From Montifringilla adamsi (taxonomy: Eukaryota > Chordata > Aves > Passeriformes > Passeridae), in contig JAGGNK010010892.1 in NCBI GenBank assembly GCA_017590115.1, forward strand, positions 3,586,813-3,650,812: 64,000 nt of DNA, written 5' to 3'. This document shows, piece after piece, positions 13,493-27,282 of the stretch; positions within the stretch are counted from its first letter, which is position 1, and each line of letters begins with the position of its first letter. The notes under the pieces were generated by a model, which was not told the origin of the DNA, ran no database searches, and was given only the letters and a program-made list of their open reading frames with translations. Position numbers and translations under genes: made by a program.

Positions 13493-13849
13493 TGTACCAG
13501 CTGGGCTGTCACTGCTCAAGCACAGGGAAATATGGGTCTGTCCTGAAGCTGCGAGCAGGTGAGATGTGCCCCCTCAAGCCCTCCCCTCCCAGGGTTTATC
13601 AGCATCTATAAAACAACCCACTTGGCAAAAGTACTGCCACTTCATTCATCAACAGGCTCCACCTGCCTGTGAGGCACAGTGTGAGAAGAGGCACAGAGAT
13701 AACAGATGGGAACCAGCCCTCGTGTGTTACATGCACTGTAATTATCTGTAGCTGTGTCATTCCTGACAGGTGACTGCCTCAGTTCTCCTTCAGTGACGTG
13801 GCACAACCTCCTCACACAATCCAGCTGAGTGCTTCACTAGCTGAAATGT

Positions 13850-14115
13850 TAAAAAGCTTTTCCTTAAAGTCTAAACTGAATCTTTCTTGCTGCTATTTAA
13901 CCCCATTAATTTGTATTCCTGTCCACTACAGACAGAAGGAAGAGATTACTTTCTTTCCTTTTATATTCTTGAAGAATATTATGTTCTTTAAGTGCTGTCA
14001 TCCCAACAAAACTGTTCTAATGACTAAATCTTGCTTTTCAGGTTGCTCTGTTTTCCTTCAGGCTTTTTCTGTTGCTTTCCATATGTAACTCTGCAGTGTC
14101 CAAAACTGGATTAGG
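13850..14115 (-). mobile_element. Old, strongly diverged CR1-like LINE fragment
   Basis: Minus-strand copy recognised by its degraded order of landmarks on the plus strand: ctttcttgctgctatttaac, cccattaatttgtattcctg, gtccactacagacagaagga, a tttatattcttgaag stretch, then gttgctttccatatgtaact and cagtgtccaaaactgga. These match the antisense of the CR1 3' region with many substitutions. It is clearly older than the other CR1 copies here. Confidence 0.65.
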
Positions 14116-17100
14116 TTCTTCATTTGAAGCATTACTAAAATCTTATTATAGTCAAGAATAACTGTGTTAAGAAAAACTCTCCTCAACAGCTTCATGTCCC
14201 AAAGAAAACCAGAAACAATGCAAAAATCCCTGTCAGAGGACAGGATAACCAAGCATACAGGTACCTGGTTGCTCTTCAGCCAGACCTCCTCTAGAACACC
14301 AGGAAACACTTTTTGTTGGGTAAAAAGGGTGATGACAGAGGCAATTTCTCTTTCAGCACATTCCAGAGAGATTCAACCCAAGGCACATTGTACTGCCAGA
14401 CTTCCAGAGCCTCTTAAACAGCAATGGAACATCTCTAGCTTGCCTTGGAGCATGAGCTGACAGCAACAGTGACAAGGAGAAAACCTTGGGAGAATACTTA
14501 GGCAATTTTATAGTTTTGTGTTGTTCCCAAAATACCTGCTGCCAGGTTTGCACAGAGCACTTCAAAGATGGTCTACAGTGGCCAATGCCACCTCTCTCTC
14601 AGGATCCAACTCAGCTACAGATCTAGGCAGGGCAGGGCAAATCTGCTGCAGGAGCTCAAAGAGTTTGCTGTCAGAAATCTGTATAAAGCACACACAGCCA
14701 GAAATGTGCCCAGTGGATGTGGAGTTCTTTGATTTGGGGCTTTTCACTTTGCTCATTTCCTTCCTTCCTTCCTTGTCAATGGATATCTCTCCTGCAAGGG
14801 AGCTCAGGTTGGTCAATTCAGACTTTCAGGTACAGAATAAAGAACATATTCCAAGGACAGGGCTGCCCAGGTAACATGGCACAGAAATAAGATTTTAATT
14901 TATTTAATGTCTCATTAACATATTTAACCAAACACAGAGCAAGGCAGTCCCACAACACTGAATGTGTCAGCAGGGACTGCTGTTTCTGTGGAATATCAGG
15001 AAAACAGCAGGAAGAGGAGAGCCTCAACCCTCATAGTCTGTGGTGTCACGATCCACTCTGGCATATTTGCAAGATTCATGATAGACTTAGTGAAAAAGGA
15101 GCAGTGACTTTGTAATAAAGGAGAAACACAAATGTTTTACTGCTCAAAAATATGGGAAGTTGATACATTTGGAATGAAAATAACCCAAATATCTGACAGC
15201 ACTGTATGAGAGAAACAATCCCAAGCATTTTTTCACATGCTGGATGAAGTAGGAACACTTTTCAGAGGAGATAAATCATGGTGGGTTTATCTAAGCCCTG
15301 AAGGATGCGACCAATCCACTACTGCCATTAATGAAGTGGTTTTGTACTGCCCCTTCATCTCCTCCTACATCCCTTTAGCCACCACAGGTACAGGTTACAC
15401 CAGAAACCACAAAATTCCTCCAGTTCAAGATGCCACATCTCTACTAGACACAAACCAAACAGGGCACTTCCATGCCACACAGAACCTTATGCAAGCCTCA
15501 TCCAAAAGAGCACCTGCGGTCATTAGAAAGAATCATCTTCCCCATCTACACTTCAAATTTCTAACTTGACACTGAACCAAACTGTCTAAAGCCTACAAAA
15601 ACATTTTAATTACTTTTTTCCTTTCTCTGGATACTTCAGTGCCTGCACTTCCTGAGAAAACAAAAGTCATTTTCTCTTCAAAGATGAACTAGAGAGCTGC
15701 AAATCAGGCTGTTACCTTGGAGGCAATAATTTTCACCTCAAACCAGGGGCTGTGACTTCCATAGATTTCCCGTTTCTGTTTGTGTGTGGGGTTTTTTTGC
15801 CAATCGCACCAAGAGCATTTATATTTGTGGAGGAGAGAAAAACAGTATTATTGTATTAATTGTCTGACCACCTGGATTTTTTATGGAATAACCTCTGAAC
15901 TACCATCAGTGATAAAAATGGTCCCTAAATCCAAATGTATTGCCTGAAGTAGTGGCATCACATGTATTTCTGAGCACAGATGTGGCAGAGTAATTGCAAA
16001 AGCAGATTACAGAGACTGTGAGGGCACAGCAGAAAATCACTGAACTTCAACGAACTCTACCAGCCCTGGACTCACTCATGTAGTAGAGTTTCCATATATT
16101 TTCCAGGCCTAAGGTCTTCAAGATCTTTAAGACATGAGGTTTAATTATGGCACTTCCTGAATTGCATGTAAAATATGTTTTGCCTTTAAAATAACAGTGC
16201 CCTTCCTAATTCCATACTTGTCTCTTCCCAAACACGCAGTACACACATTTTTTTAACATGCAACAGTGGAAAAAATGTAATCTTGGGAAAGACTTTTCAA
16301 AAGAGGTTTTTGTTCAAAGCCCTGCAGTCAGCATGGGTGATAAAAAAGGAACTCTTTGAACAGCTTAGATGTCTCACTTTGCCATAGAGGACAGTGAGTT
16401 TGATCTGCCAGCAATCACACATGTAATCCTTGTAGTGCTTTAGGATGTGTGATCCCTTGTTTCTGACCCAGTGGACAGTCTTTGAAACAGGCCTTGAACA
16501 AACTCTGTATTCTCCCCAAGAAGCATCTGAATTTCACTGAGTGTTGTTGTGAGCATTAACAGGGACAGTCACATCTCTGCAGATTCATTTGTGAATGCAC
16601 ATTCCACCTCATGGAAGAAATAAGAGAACAAATAGAGGAACCTGGCAATAAACAACATCTTCCAGGTCAGAGAAACACACAGGAATGTTCAAAACAGAAA
16701 AAAAACAAAAAAGAAGTTCTTACTGGGTCCTGATGTATTTTGCCCACTTCAAAAGCAGACCAGTTGCTATCTAATATAAAGACCTCTCCTATATAGAGAC
16801 ACCACAAACAATGAAAATAAATTTTAAAAAAAATTTTTTTTTTGGCTTTTTTTTTCCTTATATGAAAATGCATTCTCCAATCCTGTCAAGCCATGAGGCA
16901 TAAAACTTGAGTCTAGAAGATTTTTAATTGTCATTTACCAATTATGGAATCTTACAAGAACTTTTCTAACCCTCAGGCACAAAAATGCAGAGATATCCTT
17001 GGACATGAAGCTATGGAAAAGCTCAGGATGCATTTACAACCAAGTTATCACAGCAGTTAGGAGGAGTTTATGGATGTATGTCATTAAAAGAAGTTTAATG

Positions 17101-17117
17101 TCCTTAGCTACCTAAGA
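14116..17117. other. Intronic sequence, nothing recognised
   Basis: Three kilobases of unique-looking AT-rich sequence. It has a CTTC run near 14759-14775 and A/T tracts at 16690-16720 and 16826-16856. No exon, RNA gene or transposon is recognised. Confidence 0.45.
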
Positions 17118-17161
17118 TTTTAGTCATGTTTTAGTCATGCTTTAGTCATGTTTTAGTCATG
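17118..17161. repeat. Four tandem copies of an 11-bp unit
   Basis: Unit ttttagtcatg occurs four times without gaps; copy 3 has one T-to-C change. The array ends exactly where a possible LTR terminus (tgttctag) begins. Confidence 0.95.
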
Positions 17162-17801
17162 TTCTAGCAGCAGCTGAAGCTAAGCACTGCTGTCTCAGTG
17201 AGTGACCCCACTGTGACTGAGCCACCACAGCTGACCCCAGTTCAGCCCCCAGTGACCCCTCAGCACAGCAAACACAGGTGTAGGGAACAAAGAGTGAGAA
17301 AGCAAAGCACCACTGTTGGAGGACAAAATCTGAGAAGTCTTCACTAAACGTTACGAAGCAGAAGGTGCAGAGTCCCCAGGCAGGTGCAAAGGAAAGCCCT
17401 TTATTGCAAAAACCAGGCCTTTCTAAGCAGTTACATCCCATTTAAGTACAACAAATGTAATTCAACCAACCACCATAAACCACGATGTGAGCATGTGATG
17501 GTTCTGTAACTTTGTTTTCTACCTCTAATTCAGCTGAGTCTCCCACAGCCCTTTGCTGCTTAGCTGGTTTAAAATTTCTTTTTAAAAGCTTCTGGTTTTA
17601 AGTATCTTATCTTGGTGGCTGGTGGTAAATTGTTTCCAGATTCCTTCAGAAGTTTTACTTTTTAGTTCCCTTTTGTAAGCGTACTGGTTTCTTACTTCTT
17701 CTACAAGATGCAGGAGCCCAGGCCACCTCTGTCAGGCCTAGGCAAGAGTGAGGAGGATCTGGGACTGCCCTGAAGTAGCAGGCCTGAGCCATTAAGGGTA
17801 A
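17160..17801 (-). mobile_element. Possible solo LTR or LTR fragment
   Basis: On the minus strand the block could begin TGTTACCCTTAATGG at 17801 and end TGCTAGAACA at 17160. A polyadenylation signal lies inside (tttttgcaataaagggcttt on the minus strand, about 17397-17416), followed by a GC-rich U5-like part. TG...CA ends plus an internal AATAAA are the LTR hallmarks. I see no target-site duplication and cannot name a family, so both limits are tentative. Confidence 0.35.
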
Positions 17802-20800
17802 CAAGGCCCTTATTTTGTAAGTCTTATATACAACAACTAAACAACCTCTGAAACAATATTAACCTGCTAAACACCCTGAGCCCTCCACTGCAGACTCCTG
17901 GAGGCCTGGAGGCAGATTTTGGCTCAGTGCTCCTTGGCACGCATGTGCAAATCCACCCCCATGGTTCAAGGCACTCTGGATCTAAGACCTCTCACTTCTC
18001 TCTCTTATTTCTTGCACCAGGACAAAAAAAGTACGCACTTTTTTTTGACTAGCAAAGCAAAGAAGGTGTTTTTCTCAAGTTCTGTTCATAAACCTATAAT
18101 GTGCATGTCCCACTGGCATCAATGAATCAATGAATCAATCAATCAATCCCTGAGTGCCCTGATTCAGGAGTAAGTCTGTGGGAGACAAAGACTGGGATAC
18201 AGGACCTGGTGGTGGATTTTCATGTCACTGACAACCTGCAGTGCCCGTGACATCTACATGCAGCTCACAGTGGGATGTTCCTCTTTCCTTCTCCCTCCTC
18301 AGCAAAGCCATGCTCACATCTCCTCCTCCACATTAACAGAAATCAGGAGCCAGAGGACTCAGCAGCTGCTGAGCACCACTACTGTGCATTTAATCCTGAA
18401 CTATTTATTATATATCACACACCTTCTGCGTAAGAACAGTGGTATTTAATATTTGATAACAAAATGTTGTTGTACCAAGACCAATAAATATAATTCAACC
18501 AGCTAAACCAATTTGGTTTTCAAATCATCATCACCCAGCAGAAGTTTTGGGATGACAGCAACTGATTTCTTCATTTTTCAGCAGGAAGGCTGCTGCCTGT
18601 GCCCCCAAACTTTTTAAAATGGGCTGTTTAAGGGAAAAAGTTTGACAGTGCAACAAAACTGCTGTTTTAGAATGGATGTGCAGAATTCTACAGAAAAAGC
18701 AGATTTTTAGTACTGCACATCCTTTTATCTTTGGGTGGCATCAAAATCAACAGTAAGGTGCCCGCTATGGAGGATACATCCAGGAGTTGAAAAATTTCAA
18801 TTTATGGGCAAGCTGATATACTGAAAGAAATGCTTTGATTTTCCTTGGGCTGATCTTTGAAGTTTATGCCACTGCAGGCTCCATTTGCTGTTCTTACATC
18901 TTCAAAGGCATCTAAAAAACACCTTCTCCAGCCACACTTTCCTCTAGCAAGTTATTTGTAGAAGGAAAAGGAAAAAAAAAAACCAGACAATGAAGGTTGC
19001 ATGAGCAACCAAGTTACATTCAAAAATATTTTTGCCAGACTTTGAGGAAGGAGAAAGGAAAACAAAGTAAAAATCTTGGTTTCCAAGCTGTAGCCACCTT
19101 CCCACATCTGAGCGCCACTAGGCTGGTGTGTTATTCCTGCCTGGATTCTCTGCAGCAATACTTTCATTTCAACCTTGCTGTCACATAAAAGATCCAACAA
19201 TATCAAACAGAATTTATAGACACAAACACTGCTCTTGCCAGCAGCTACAGGCATAAAATACAGATATTCTGCTTGCTCCTTATTGTTTAATTTTAAATAC
19301 ACAGGGAGCGAAACCAAAGTTTGAGTCCATTCATTCTAACATTATTAGGACAAGAGCAGGAAGCTCAATTAGATTTTGGGCTGAGCAGACAGATATCTAA
19401 TGTTGTCTGCAGCAACACAGCATAAAGGTAAAACATAAACCAGTCCAAGTCAATAAGGAATATGTCTTTGCTGTGCTCCTGGCCATTGGTGTTTGAAGGC
19501 ACTGTGGCTGCACAAGGCTGAGATATCTCCTAATTAGTCACAATGGGTAAACTGAATATTTACCTGTTGGCTAGCCTTGGCTTTATAAAATATTTACAGC
19601 TACACACACAGCCCAAAGAATAAAATGTTTTCTTTTCTTTTGCCTTTTTCTACTTCACAGTACTGACCTTAATGTTAAAAACTTGTGGATTTTGCTCAGA
19701 AGTCACTTTAAATCTAAAAGACCTACTTGAAACCATGCTACTGGCTCCTTCTGAAACACTGGCTACTGAATGATTCTGCTTTCATTTTCCAAGGGAAAAA
19801 ATGTCTGGCAGGTACACAGCAATCTCATTTTTGATATGGGAGAGGGACAGGCTGCAAGGAGAAATGATTTATGTGACTTTAATGTGATGTGAGGCAAGCG
19901 TGAGATATTATTAAGATATGGTCAATAGCACAAGGACATTTGAGAGCCCTTATATTTGAACACCTTTGTGGTGTTTCAATGCATCAGCTTCAAAAATTAG
20001 TTTTTAAAATAGAATCAAGTGATTTGAAATATCTTGGAGTAAAATACATCTCATCTAACACGTTCCTGATGAAGTACCAGCAAAACAGAACACCAAAATA
20101 TATCAGTATGGCTGTGCTACAATGACATGTGCAGATAAAAGGCACCTCTCCGAGTGCCCACTTTCCCACTAAATCATCTGTTTTCTCCTCTTTATTTCTT
20201 CCTTTCTTATATATCTCTTTTAAAACATCAAATCAACTGTAAGATGCCATTGGCATGTCTTTTTATTGTAACTCTAAAGAAACTCTAACATTAGCTGCAT
20301 TTATGGTAAAGAGAATGGGAAAAGGTCAAATAGCTAGGGAAAAAAGTGCTTTTTGTACTAAATGCCTAAAAGAGAGGAGGTTTTTTTTGGTAATTTCACA
20401 AAGCAGCTGAAGAAACCAACCATCTGATGGTGAATATTTCACAGAAAAGATCACTGAAAATGCAATTCCTTCCACACGGTGCAGATCATGAACTTGGATG
20501 TTGTTTCTAACACATTTTCTGGGGTTTATGCAATAACAGGTAAAATAATACCTCAGGGACTGAGGTAACTGAGAACCCTGACAGGCACAGTTCTGGCCTC
20601 CAAAAATAACCAGTGTTCTTCTCCACAAAAAATAACTCAAATGCTTACATAAATGGGATCTTCCACCTCTGCAGTCAGGGCCTTTCTGAGATTTGAATTG
20701 GTACCTGTCCCCAGCTCTGCCTGGCTGCAGTCACCTGGAATTCCAGTCACTGCTCTAAAGCTGAATAAAGAACACTGGTAAAATTACTGAGGCTATTCAC

Positions 20801-21664
20801 AAAAAAAAGAAATAAAGTCACCTCTGTGTGACACTGCAGAGCCTGGAGCCTGCCCTTCCCTCATTTCACATTCTGTATCCTTGATGACTTCACTCCCTCC
20901 ATGAAACACGGGAGCACTGTGACAGCAGCTCTTCCCTGGTGTGCAAATACCATTCAGGGGACATTTTCCCCTGTCATTTGCTGCTGCTGAAACATTTCTG
21001 CTCTGCTTCAGAACTGCTTATGCTCCCAGGACTGTGATATATTGTGATTTTCTTTTTTCAGGAAAGTTGTCACCACTTTTATTCCCTTTTCAAATTGAAT
21101 TTTGTATTGATTAAAGGTCCAGGCAGACTGTTTAGTTATCCCTTATGAGAAAGTATCCTACAAAATATTTAATTTTCTATTACATTCTATACGTAGTGTT
21201 TTCATACCATTGTATAGAACCTAACACTTAATTTTATTCCTACTATAGAATTTTATAGGGAGGCCTTAAAAATCTTTAGGAGTAGATATAATTCTTTATT
21301 AATTTCTACTGGTTTTTAAAGTAATTCCTGCAGGACCTCTTTGCTTTCATTCTTCATAAATTCTTCAGATATAGTTCACAGAGGTTGTCTGAGCACGTGC
21401 TGAGGATACAGAGCACAGTAACTTTGGCTTTTATTTCCACTCAGAGGTGGAACAATTTGAGTTCAGCTGCCCGGGGTCACTCAATTATTTCTCTATTTAC
21501 AAACAGGAGGCAAAGCTGCTGTTCAGCTCCAGCTTCTTCACCCACCACAAAAATATATGAAATGAGCTCTTCTTTTCAGAACAAATATTATCCCTCCACA
21601 AAGAGATTTGAGATGCTGCTTCCCATCAACAAGGGCTGAATAAACATTAATGACTCCACAAAAA
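17802..21664. other. Intronic sequence, simple repeats only
   Basis: Holds a tgaatcaa/tcaa simple repeat at about 18120-18147. No transposon or exon is recognised. The AT-rich 19.8-20.1 kb part looks unique. Confidence 0.45.
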
Positions 21665-21852
21665 CAGTGACCAGACACTGGCACAGAGTGTCCAGAGAAG
21701 CTGGGGCTGCCCCTGGATCCCTGGAAGTGTCCCAGGCCAGGCTGGATGGGGCTTGGAGCACCCTGGGACAGTGGAAGGTGTCCCTGCCATGGCAGAGGTG
21801 GCACTGGATGATCTCCAAGGTCCCTTCCAAGCCAAACCATTCTGTAGTTCTC
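21665..21852 (+). mobile_element. CR1 LINE 3'-end fragment
   Basis: Forward copy starting near ccagacactggcacagagtg and passing through gtccagagaagctggggctg, ggccaggctggatggggctt and ggcactggatgatctccaag to a ccttccaagccaaaccattc end. Confidence 0.93.
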
Positions 21853-21935
21853 TAACCTTTTCATGCCAGTTATTTTACCCCATGCTCAGAAAGAGTTCAG
21901 TTGTGCTTGTGCATGATTGTCACTATCATATTATC

Positions 21936-22310
21936 TGAAAAATCCCTTGGCAAGGATTTCTTCTTCCGGGAAGCTGAGAAGCCTCAGAAAAGAATGAAAA
22001 CAATAATTATCTGATTGCTTTGGAATGTGGTCTGTAGATCGTTTACCAACAGGTGACTGTTTTATTGATTTCATGTGAATTGTTTTAATTTAATGACCAA
22101 TCATGGTCCAGCTGTGTCGAGGCTCTGAGGAGTCACGAGTTTTTATTATTCATTCTTGTTAAGCCTTCTGATGTATCCTTTCTCTATAGTTTAGTATAGT
22201 ATTCTTTAATATAATATAATATAATATCATAATATAATAAATCAGCCTTCTGAGAACACAGAGTCAGATTCATCTCTTCCCTCGTTCTGGAGACCCTCAC
22301 AAACACCACA
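21936..22310 (+). mobile_element. Solo LTR of an endogenous retrovirus
   Basis: A 375-bp element with TG...CA ends (tgaaaaatcccttggcaagg to ctcacaaacaccaca). It has a CCAAT-type box (aatgaccaatcatgg, near 22095), an AT-rich stretch, and aataaatcagccttctgaga with the polyadenylation signal near 22237-22242. The same series of motifs occurs in reverse at 42959-43332. Only the LTR is present, with no internal retroviral genes, so this is a recombination remnant. I see no clear target-site duplication. Confidence 0.75.
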
Positions 22311-25300
22311 CATGATGCACTGAATTGTGTCCTCTTTAAGTCCTCTAAGAAATTGTGTTTGTCACCCTGCATCTTGTTATCAACAACATCCAAGTTCATG
22401 ATCTGCACCATGTGGAAGGAATTGCATTTTCAGTGATCTTGTTTTCATGAATACCGTGATCACAAGGGATCACATGCTATCAACTTTCATGCCAAATAAC
22501 AGTTTTAAACCAGGATTACTGGGGGGCAAAGGAAAACAAAGGGTTAGTGAACGGAGCTCGTCTTAGCATTTAAAATTTCCAGATCCAATCACCAAACTTT
22601 CAAAAAAAATACAAAGTGCTCAGTTTATGTTTAGGAAGCAGAAGACCCTTCAGCCAAAACAAACCATTTACTATTTATGGCACTTGTTGAGAGGCCACAA
22701 GCACAGCAAGGAAGGGCCAAAACTGTCAAACAATGAATTTACATCAAATTCCTTTCCCACCCATTGCCAATTCCTTTGAGAGCAGTTGATGTGTCCCTTT
22801 TAGTTAAATATGGTTTGAAATGGAACTGCCAGAAGAAACCAAGTACTTGATATGGAAATAGACCACAATGGGTCACATAATTCAATCTACAGCACTAGCA
22901 AAGAAGGGAAACCTTGCTGAAAATTCAGCAATCACTTCAAGGCATGGATGGGAAAGATTAGCAGTAACACTGACCCACAGAGACAATTAAATACCTATTA
23001 AATTACACCTATTATTAAATTAAATACCTATTATTAAATTAAATAAATGCTTAATGAAGGATTTTAAAGAGCAGTCCATTTGGACTCTTGCATCAAAACA
23101 CAGTCAACTTCAGCCACCCGCAGAATGAAGGAAAAAGGATTGCTAAATTTAATTTTACTAATCCTCTTCAGTTACAGAGACAGGATGGTGCTGAGAGGGT
23201 GGTGAGCACCCACTTCCCACCACCCACTGCCATCAGCAGCTCCCTGCCAGCACAGACACTCCTCAAACATCCTTGTCATGGGTGACAGGTTGATTTTCTG
23301 TACAGGACTGACCTGGAACCCAGAGCACAGAAAGAGGAGAGACTAACAATACAGGAGAGAAGAAGACAGCCCAGCATTACAGCAGTGGCCTGGGGGCACA
23401 CCCAGAGTGTTTTCAAGCACTTCTCCAAAATATTTCTCAAGTACTTCAAGCTTCCAGAAGCCTCTATAAAATGCAGGCAATGCTTTCACTATATTGTTGT
23501 GGTCAGTGACATAAAATGTGGTCTGGAAACACCAGAGAGTGTTTTATTGTATGCCCTTAATAGAGAGTAGCCTGAAGGTTCGCAGGCTTAATAGTGAAAA
23601 AGACCCCTGCTGTTTCCCAGACTTGTTTTTTCTGTGGATTCCCATTACCATCAGCCCCATCCCTGCGCTGTATTAATGCTGCAGAGTTGTACATTTGCCT
23701 GTACTGACACATACATTTTATCCTTCTGCCATTTTTTTCATCCTCTTTCACCTACGTACATATCATCTACCACTGTATTTGTTTTCCATTTAAATCCCCA
23801 GCCTGAATTTCAAAGAGCAGCCATGGATTCAGGGTCACTGATCCAGGATCATTCAGGATTTTCCTTTTAAGAAAGATAATTAACAGCTATTCTGTGTCTG
23901 GTTATGACAAAACAGATGCTGTTTTGTTGTTAAATATTGCTGTTAAAAGGATTTCTATATTCTGCACTGTATCCTCTGTGGCCTGAGATGCAAATATGGC
24001 CTAATTCTTTAAGCTGTGTGCATATGGGGACTTAAAAAAAGGCAAAGTGCTGTTCCTGGAATTACGTGCACAAGTGCTAAAAAGCAGGGGGAAAGGTTTG
24101 TGCAGGTCCATGCAGACAGGCAGGGCATGATGTGGGAGGAAGGAGAGCCAAGAGCACAACTCCTCACCACCAGAGCTGCCTGGCTGTGCACTCATCCTGT
24201 TTGCCTGGTGCCCAAGGTTCCCTGAAAGCTTTGGAAATTCATACTTTATACACAGAACATACACACACACCCACCTCCACCAACAGAGCATCCACAGAAA
24301 TGGATCAAAATTCAAAATACATGAATGTCAAATTATCTGCACCTTTATATTACCCAAGTCTCTTCTAGGAACTGAACATTGCCTTTATGCAATTCCTTTC
24401 ATCACTTTGCTGGCAAAATTCCCTGAGCCAATCCAAGAGTCAGGCTTGCTCTGCCAGGATCACCGACACTTAAAATCTTCCACATTTTAGAATATGGAAC
24501 AACAGCAAATCACGAAGTCATTTAAAGAGTATCAGGTCCCATTTACTCCATGCCATTGACCTTCACGTCTATAAAACCAAATTCTAAAGCCATGTGGGTG
24601 CCCTGTGTCTGCCTGGTTTCTCTCCCCTGTGATCTCTGCTCTGCAAGAATCCTGATTCCTCAGGATGTCTTACTGCACATTAAATAAATCTTCAGACAAC
24701 ACCCAAACACCTAAATTTTTGTTTGGTTTAAAAGAAAAAAAAAGAGAGCAAGCTTGTTCCTGTCATATTTGCTCTAGGCTGAACTACAAAAATCAAACCA
24801 AGGGTTGTGGTTGCCTCAGATTTTACTTTCTTCTGATCTGTGGAGGTGACAGGAGAGGATTCAGTGCTGACTCTTGTGGAAGCTGGTGTCAGCACAGCAA
24901 CAATCCTGGCAAAAACCTCTGCCCTGTGGGCCTTGCTGAGATGCTCCAGCTTTCCTCGGATGCAGCTCTGGAAAGCACCTGGGATTTCAGCCTCAGGAGC
25001 CTGCTCCTCACGGACCTTCCTGCCTGTAAATTCACACACAGTCAGGGGTCTTTAAATAAAAATGCTATCAAGATCATGGAACTCATTTCATGTGGGAGGT
25101 AATTTTTCTCAGTATCTGCAAACCTGGGTTGTTTCTTGTTTTGTTCTGTGGTTTGTTTTTTTTTTTTTTATTTTTCCTGATTGTTTGGGTTTTTTATGTT
25201 TTAACACTATGGGGCACTTAGCTTGCTTTGGGCTTAGTTTAAATACATTTTCTTGAAGACTGTTTAGTATTTCAAGCAGTAGATATTTGTTACATTTTCA

Positions 25301-26084
25301 ACAAACTCAAATTTATGATCAGGAACTGGTCTGAAACTTTTGGAAAGAATATCCTGCATCCACTATTGCAGGGGCCAAGGCGTTGCAGTTGTGTCACTTA
25401 GCTGGACAGATTACTCTAAGTTATGTACCTGGGTATTGAAAATAGGAGGAGAAAAAAAAATCTTTCTCATAGTTTTGCTTGTGCAACTGCAGTACCAGGC
25501 ACTGGATAAAACGTGCTCTTTCTGAACTGTAGCATCTCCCAAGCTAGATAAATATTACTTACTACAGCAAACAATCCCTCAAAAATCAGCCTTAAATGCA
25601 AACCTGGTATTTGTCCTGAAGCCAATTCAGTTATTTTTAACTTCAGAATGAAAATTAATCTCCCCAGCTCTAAGTTTTTGATCTAAGTTTCAGTTAAAAG
25701 TGCCAGAATCTATCTAAAACACGCTCACATAAATTATAAATTCTAAAAATTAACCTCATAAATTAGGAATGTAACTCATTCTTTTCTCAATCTCAGACCA
25801 TAAAAATTGAAGGAGTTCAATAAAGCAAAATTCACCTTTTCACCATGGCCTGATTCACGGTGTCTTCACTGAACATGGCTCAGGGAAATGATTTATTCTT
25901 AGAAACAGGCGCCTTCCCCCAGTCCAGGGAGAGCAGGGTGTGCTGCACACACGTCCCTACAAATGGGACCTGCTGGTCACAGCTCCTTGTGTTCAGGTGC
26001 CTTTGACTGTGGAATTTTTAAGTCAAAGATGTGCAATTTCACTCTTTAAATTGTTGTTGCTACCACCAGAAAGGGGCAGAGAAG
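22311..26084. other. Intronic sequence with one GC-rich exon-like block
   Basis: A degenerate attaaatta repeat lies at about 22987-23046 and a short CA run near 24262-24275. A GC-rich block at 24827-25023 is described separately. No transposon is recognised. Confidence 0.45.
24827..25023 (-). other. GC-rich block, weak candidate exon, unidentified
   Basis: On the minus strand a 197-bp open stretch lies between an acceptor-like tgtgtgaatttacag and a donor-like AAGAAA|GTAAAA. Its frame reads RKVREEQAPEAEIPGAF and CIRGKLEHLSKAHRAEV, which is Glu/Lys/Arg-rich. The plus strand is open here too, which weakens the case. It is on the PTPRT strand but has no resemblance to that protein. It could be an alternative or non-coding exon, an unknown repeat, or chance. 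Confidence 0.15.
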
Positions 26085-26238
26085 TATCATAGGATGGTCT
26101 GGGTTCAAAGGGACCTTAAACATCATTTTGTTCCATCCCTACCCTGGGCAGGGACACCTTCCACCATCCCAGGGTGCTCCAAGGCCCATCCAACCTGGCC
26201 TTGGGCACTGCCAGAGATCCAGGGGCAACCACAGCTGG
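26085..26238 (-). mobile_element. CR1 LINE 3'-end fragment
   Basis: Reverse copy. The plus strand reads atcataggatggtctgggtt, then gggcagggacaccttccacc and aacctggccttgggcactgc, which is the antisense of the CR1 3' end. Confidence 0.93.
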
Positions 26239-27282
26239 AAGGCTTGGTAATGGTATTTAGAGAAGAAGAGAGGCTTAAATGGAGCATCTTGCAAAATAAA
26301 TGACCATAAATAGAATGTTAGACTGCTAAGAAACCTCCTGGGCTCTTTAAATTTGTACTTTTTTATTTCTGGCTCCTCAACAGAAAATCACAGACTCGCT
26401 TTATCATTTAAATCTCTAACACAGCAAAGATCAAAGTTGGGTGCTGAGGAGCTCGTCTGTTTGATGAGCTAATCAGCAGAATTGACTCGAGTTTTGGGGG
26501 TTTGCATAATGTAAGAAACAAAGGCAAAAGGCAACTAAAACACAACTCTGCAAGCACCTTGTGAGCACCTCCTTGTTCTGTTGATCTAAACCTGAACAGG
26601 GCACAGCTGAAGAGTTGCCTCCACAAAGCAGAAAGCACTGTCAGCAGCAGAGCAATCCTTCCAGGGCTCTGCATCTCTGCTTGTTTCAAGACCACTCTGC
26701 TTATAATAACTAATTATTCCAGCCTGCCGGACCTCTCTTTTCTCATATGACACACAGTGAACTGAAGTCTGGTACAATGAAGAATGAGGTCTCCCACATC
26801 CCTTGGTCATGTCCAACAGGCTGAGATCTTCCTTCCAGCCACATTCCGTAATAAAACCTCCCTAACCTGGTCAATGCTAATATTTACAAGTGTAGGCAAA
26901 TTGTCATTTTGAGAAGGAAGTCCCGCTGCCATCCCCCCAGAGCTTTTGGGATGTATCTGCTTAAACACATCTTCACCTTAAGCTGGCCAGGTGACTCACC
27001 CAGAGGGGTGTAACCACAGCTCACACTGTCCTGGCCAAGCCATCCAGGCAGAAAATTATATTTCAATATTAATAATTTCCTCTATTTCCTCTGCTGTCCA
27101 CTCTGCAGTGACTGACAAACTTTGCCATTCATAGACAGGACAAAACTAGGTTTATGATTTTTTTCAAACCAAGAAGATCCCAGGAAGAAATATGAATGCA
27201 GTGGAGAGCTGTTTGTATCAGGTGATACAAATCCACCTTCTCATCACTTTTCAGTCATTACCTGAGACAGCAGGAGCCTAAA
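26239..27282. other. Intronic sequence, nothing recognised
   Basis: Unique-looking sequence between two CR1 copies. No exon or RNA gene is seen. Confidence 0.45.
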
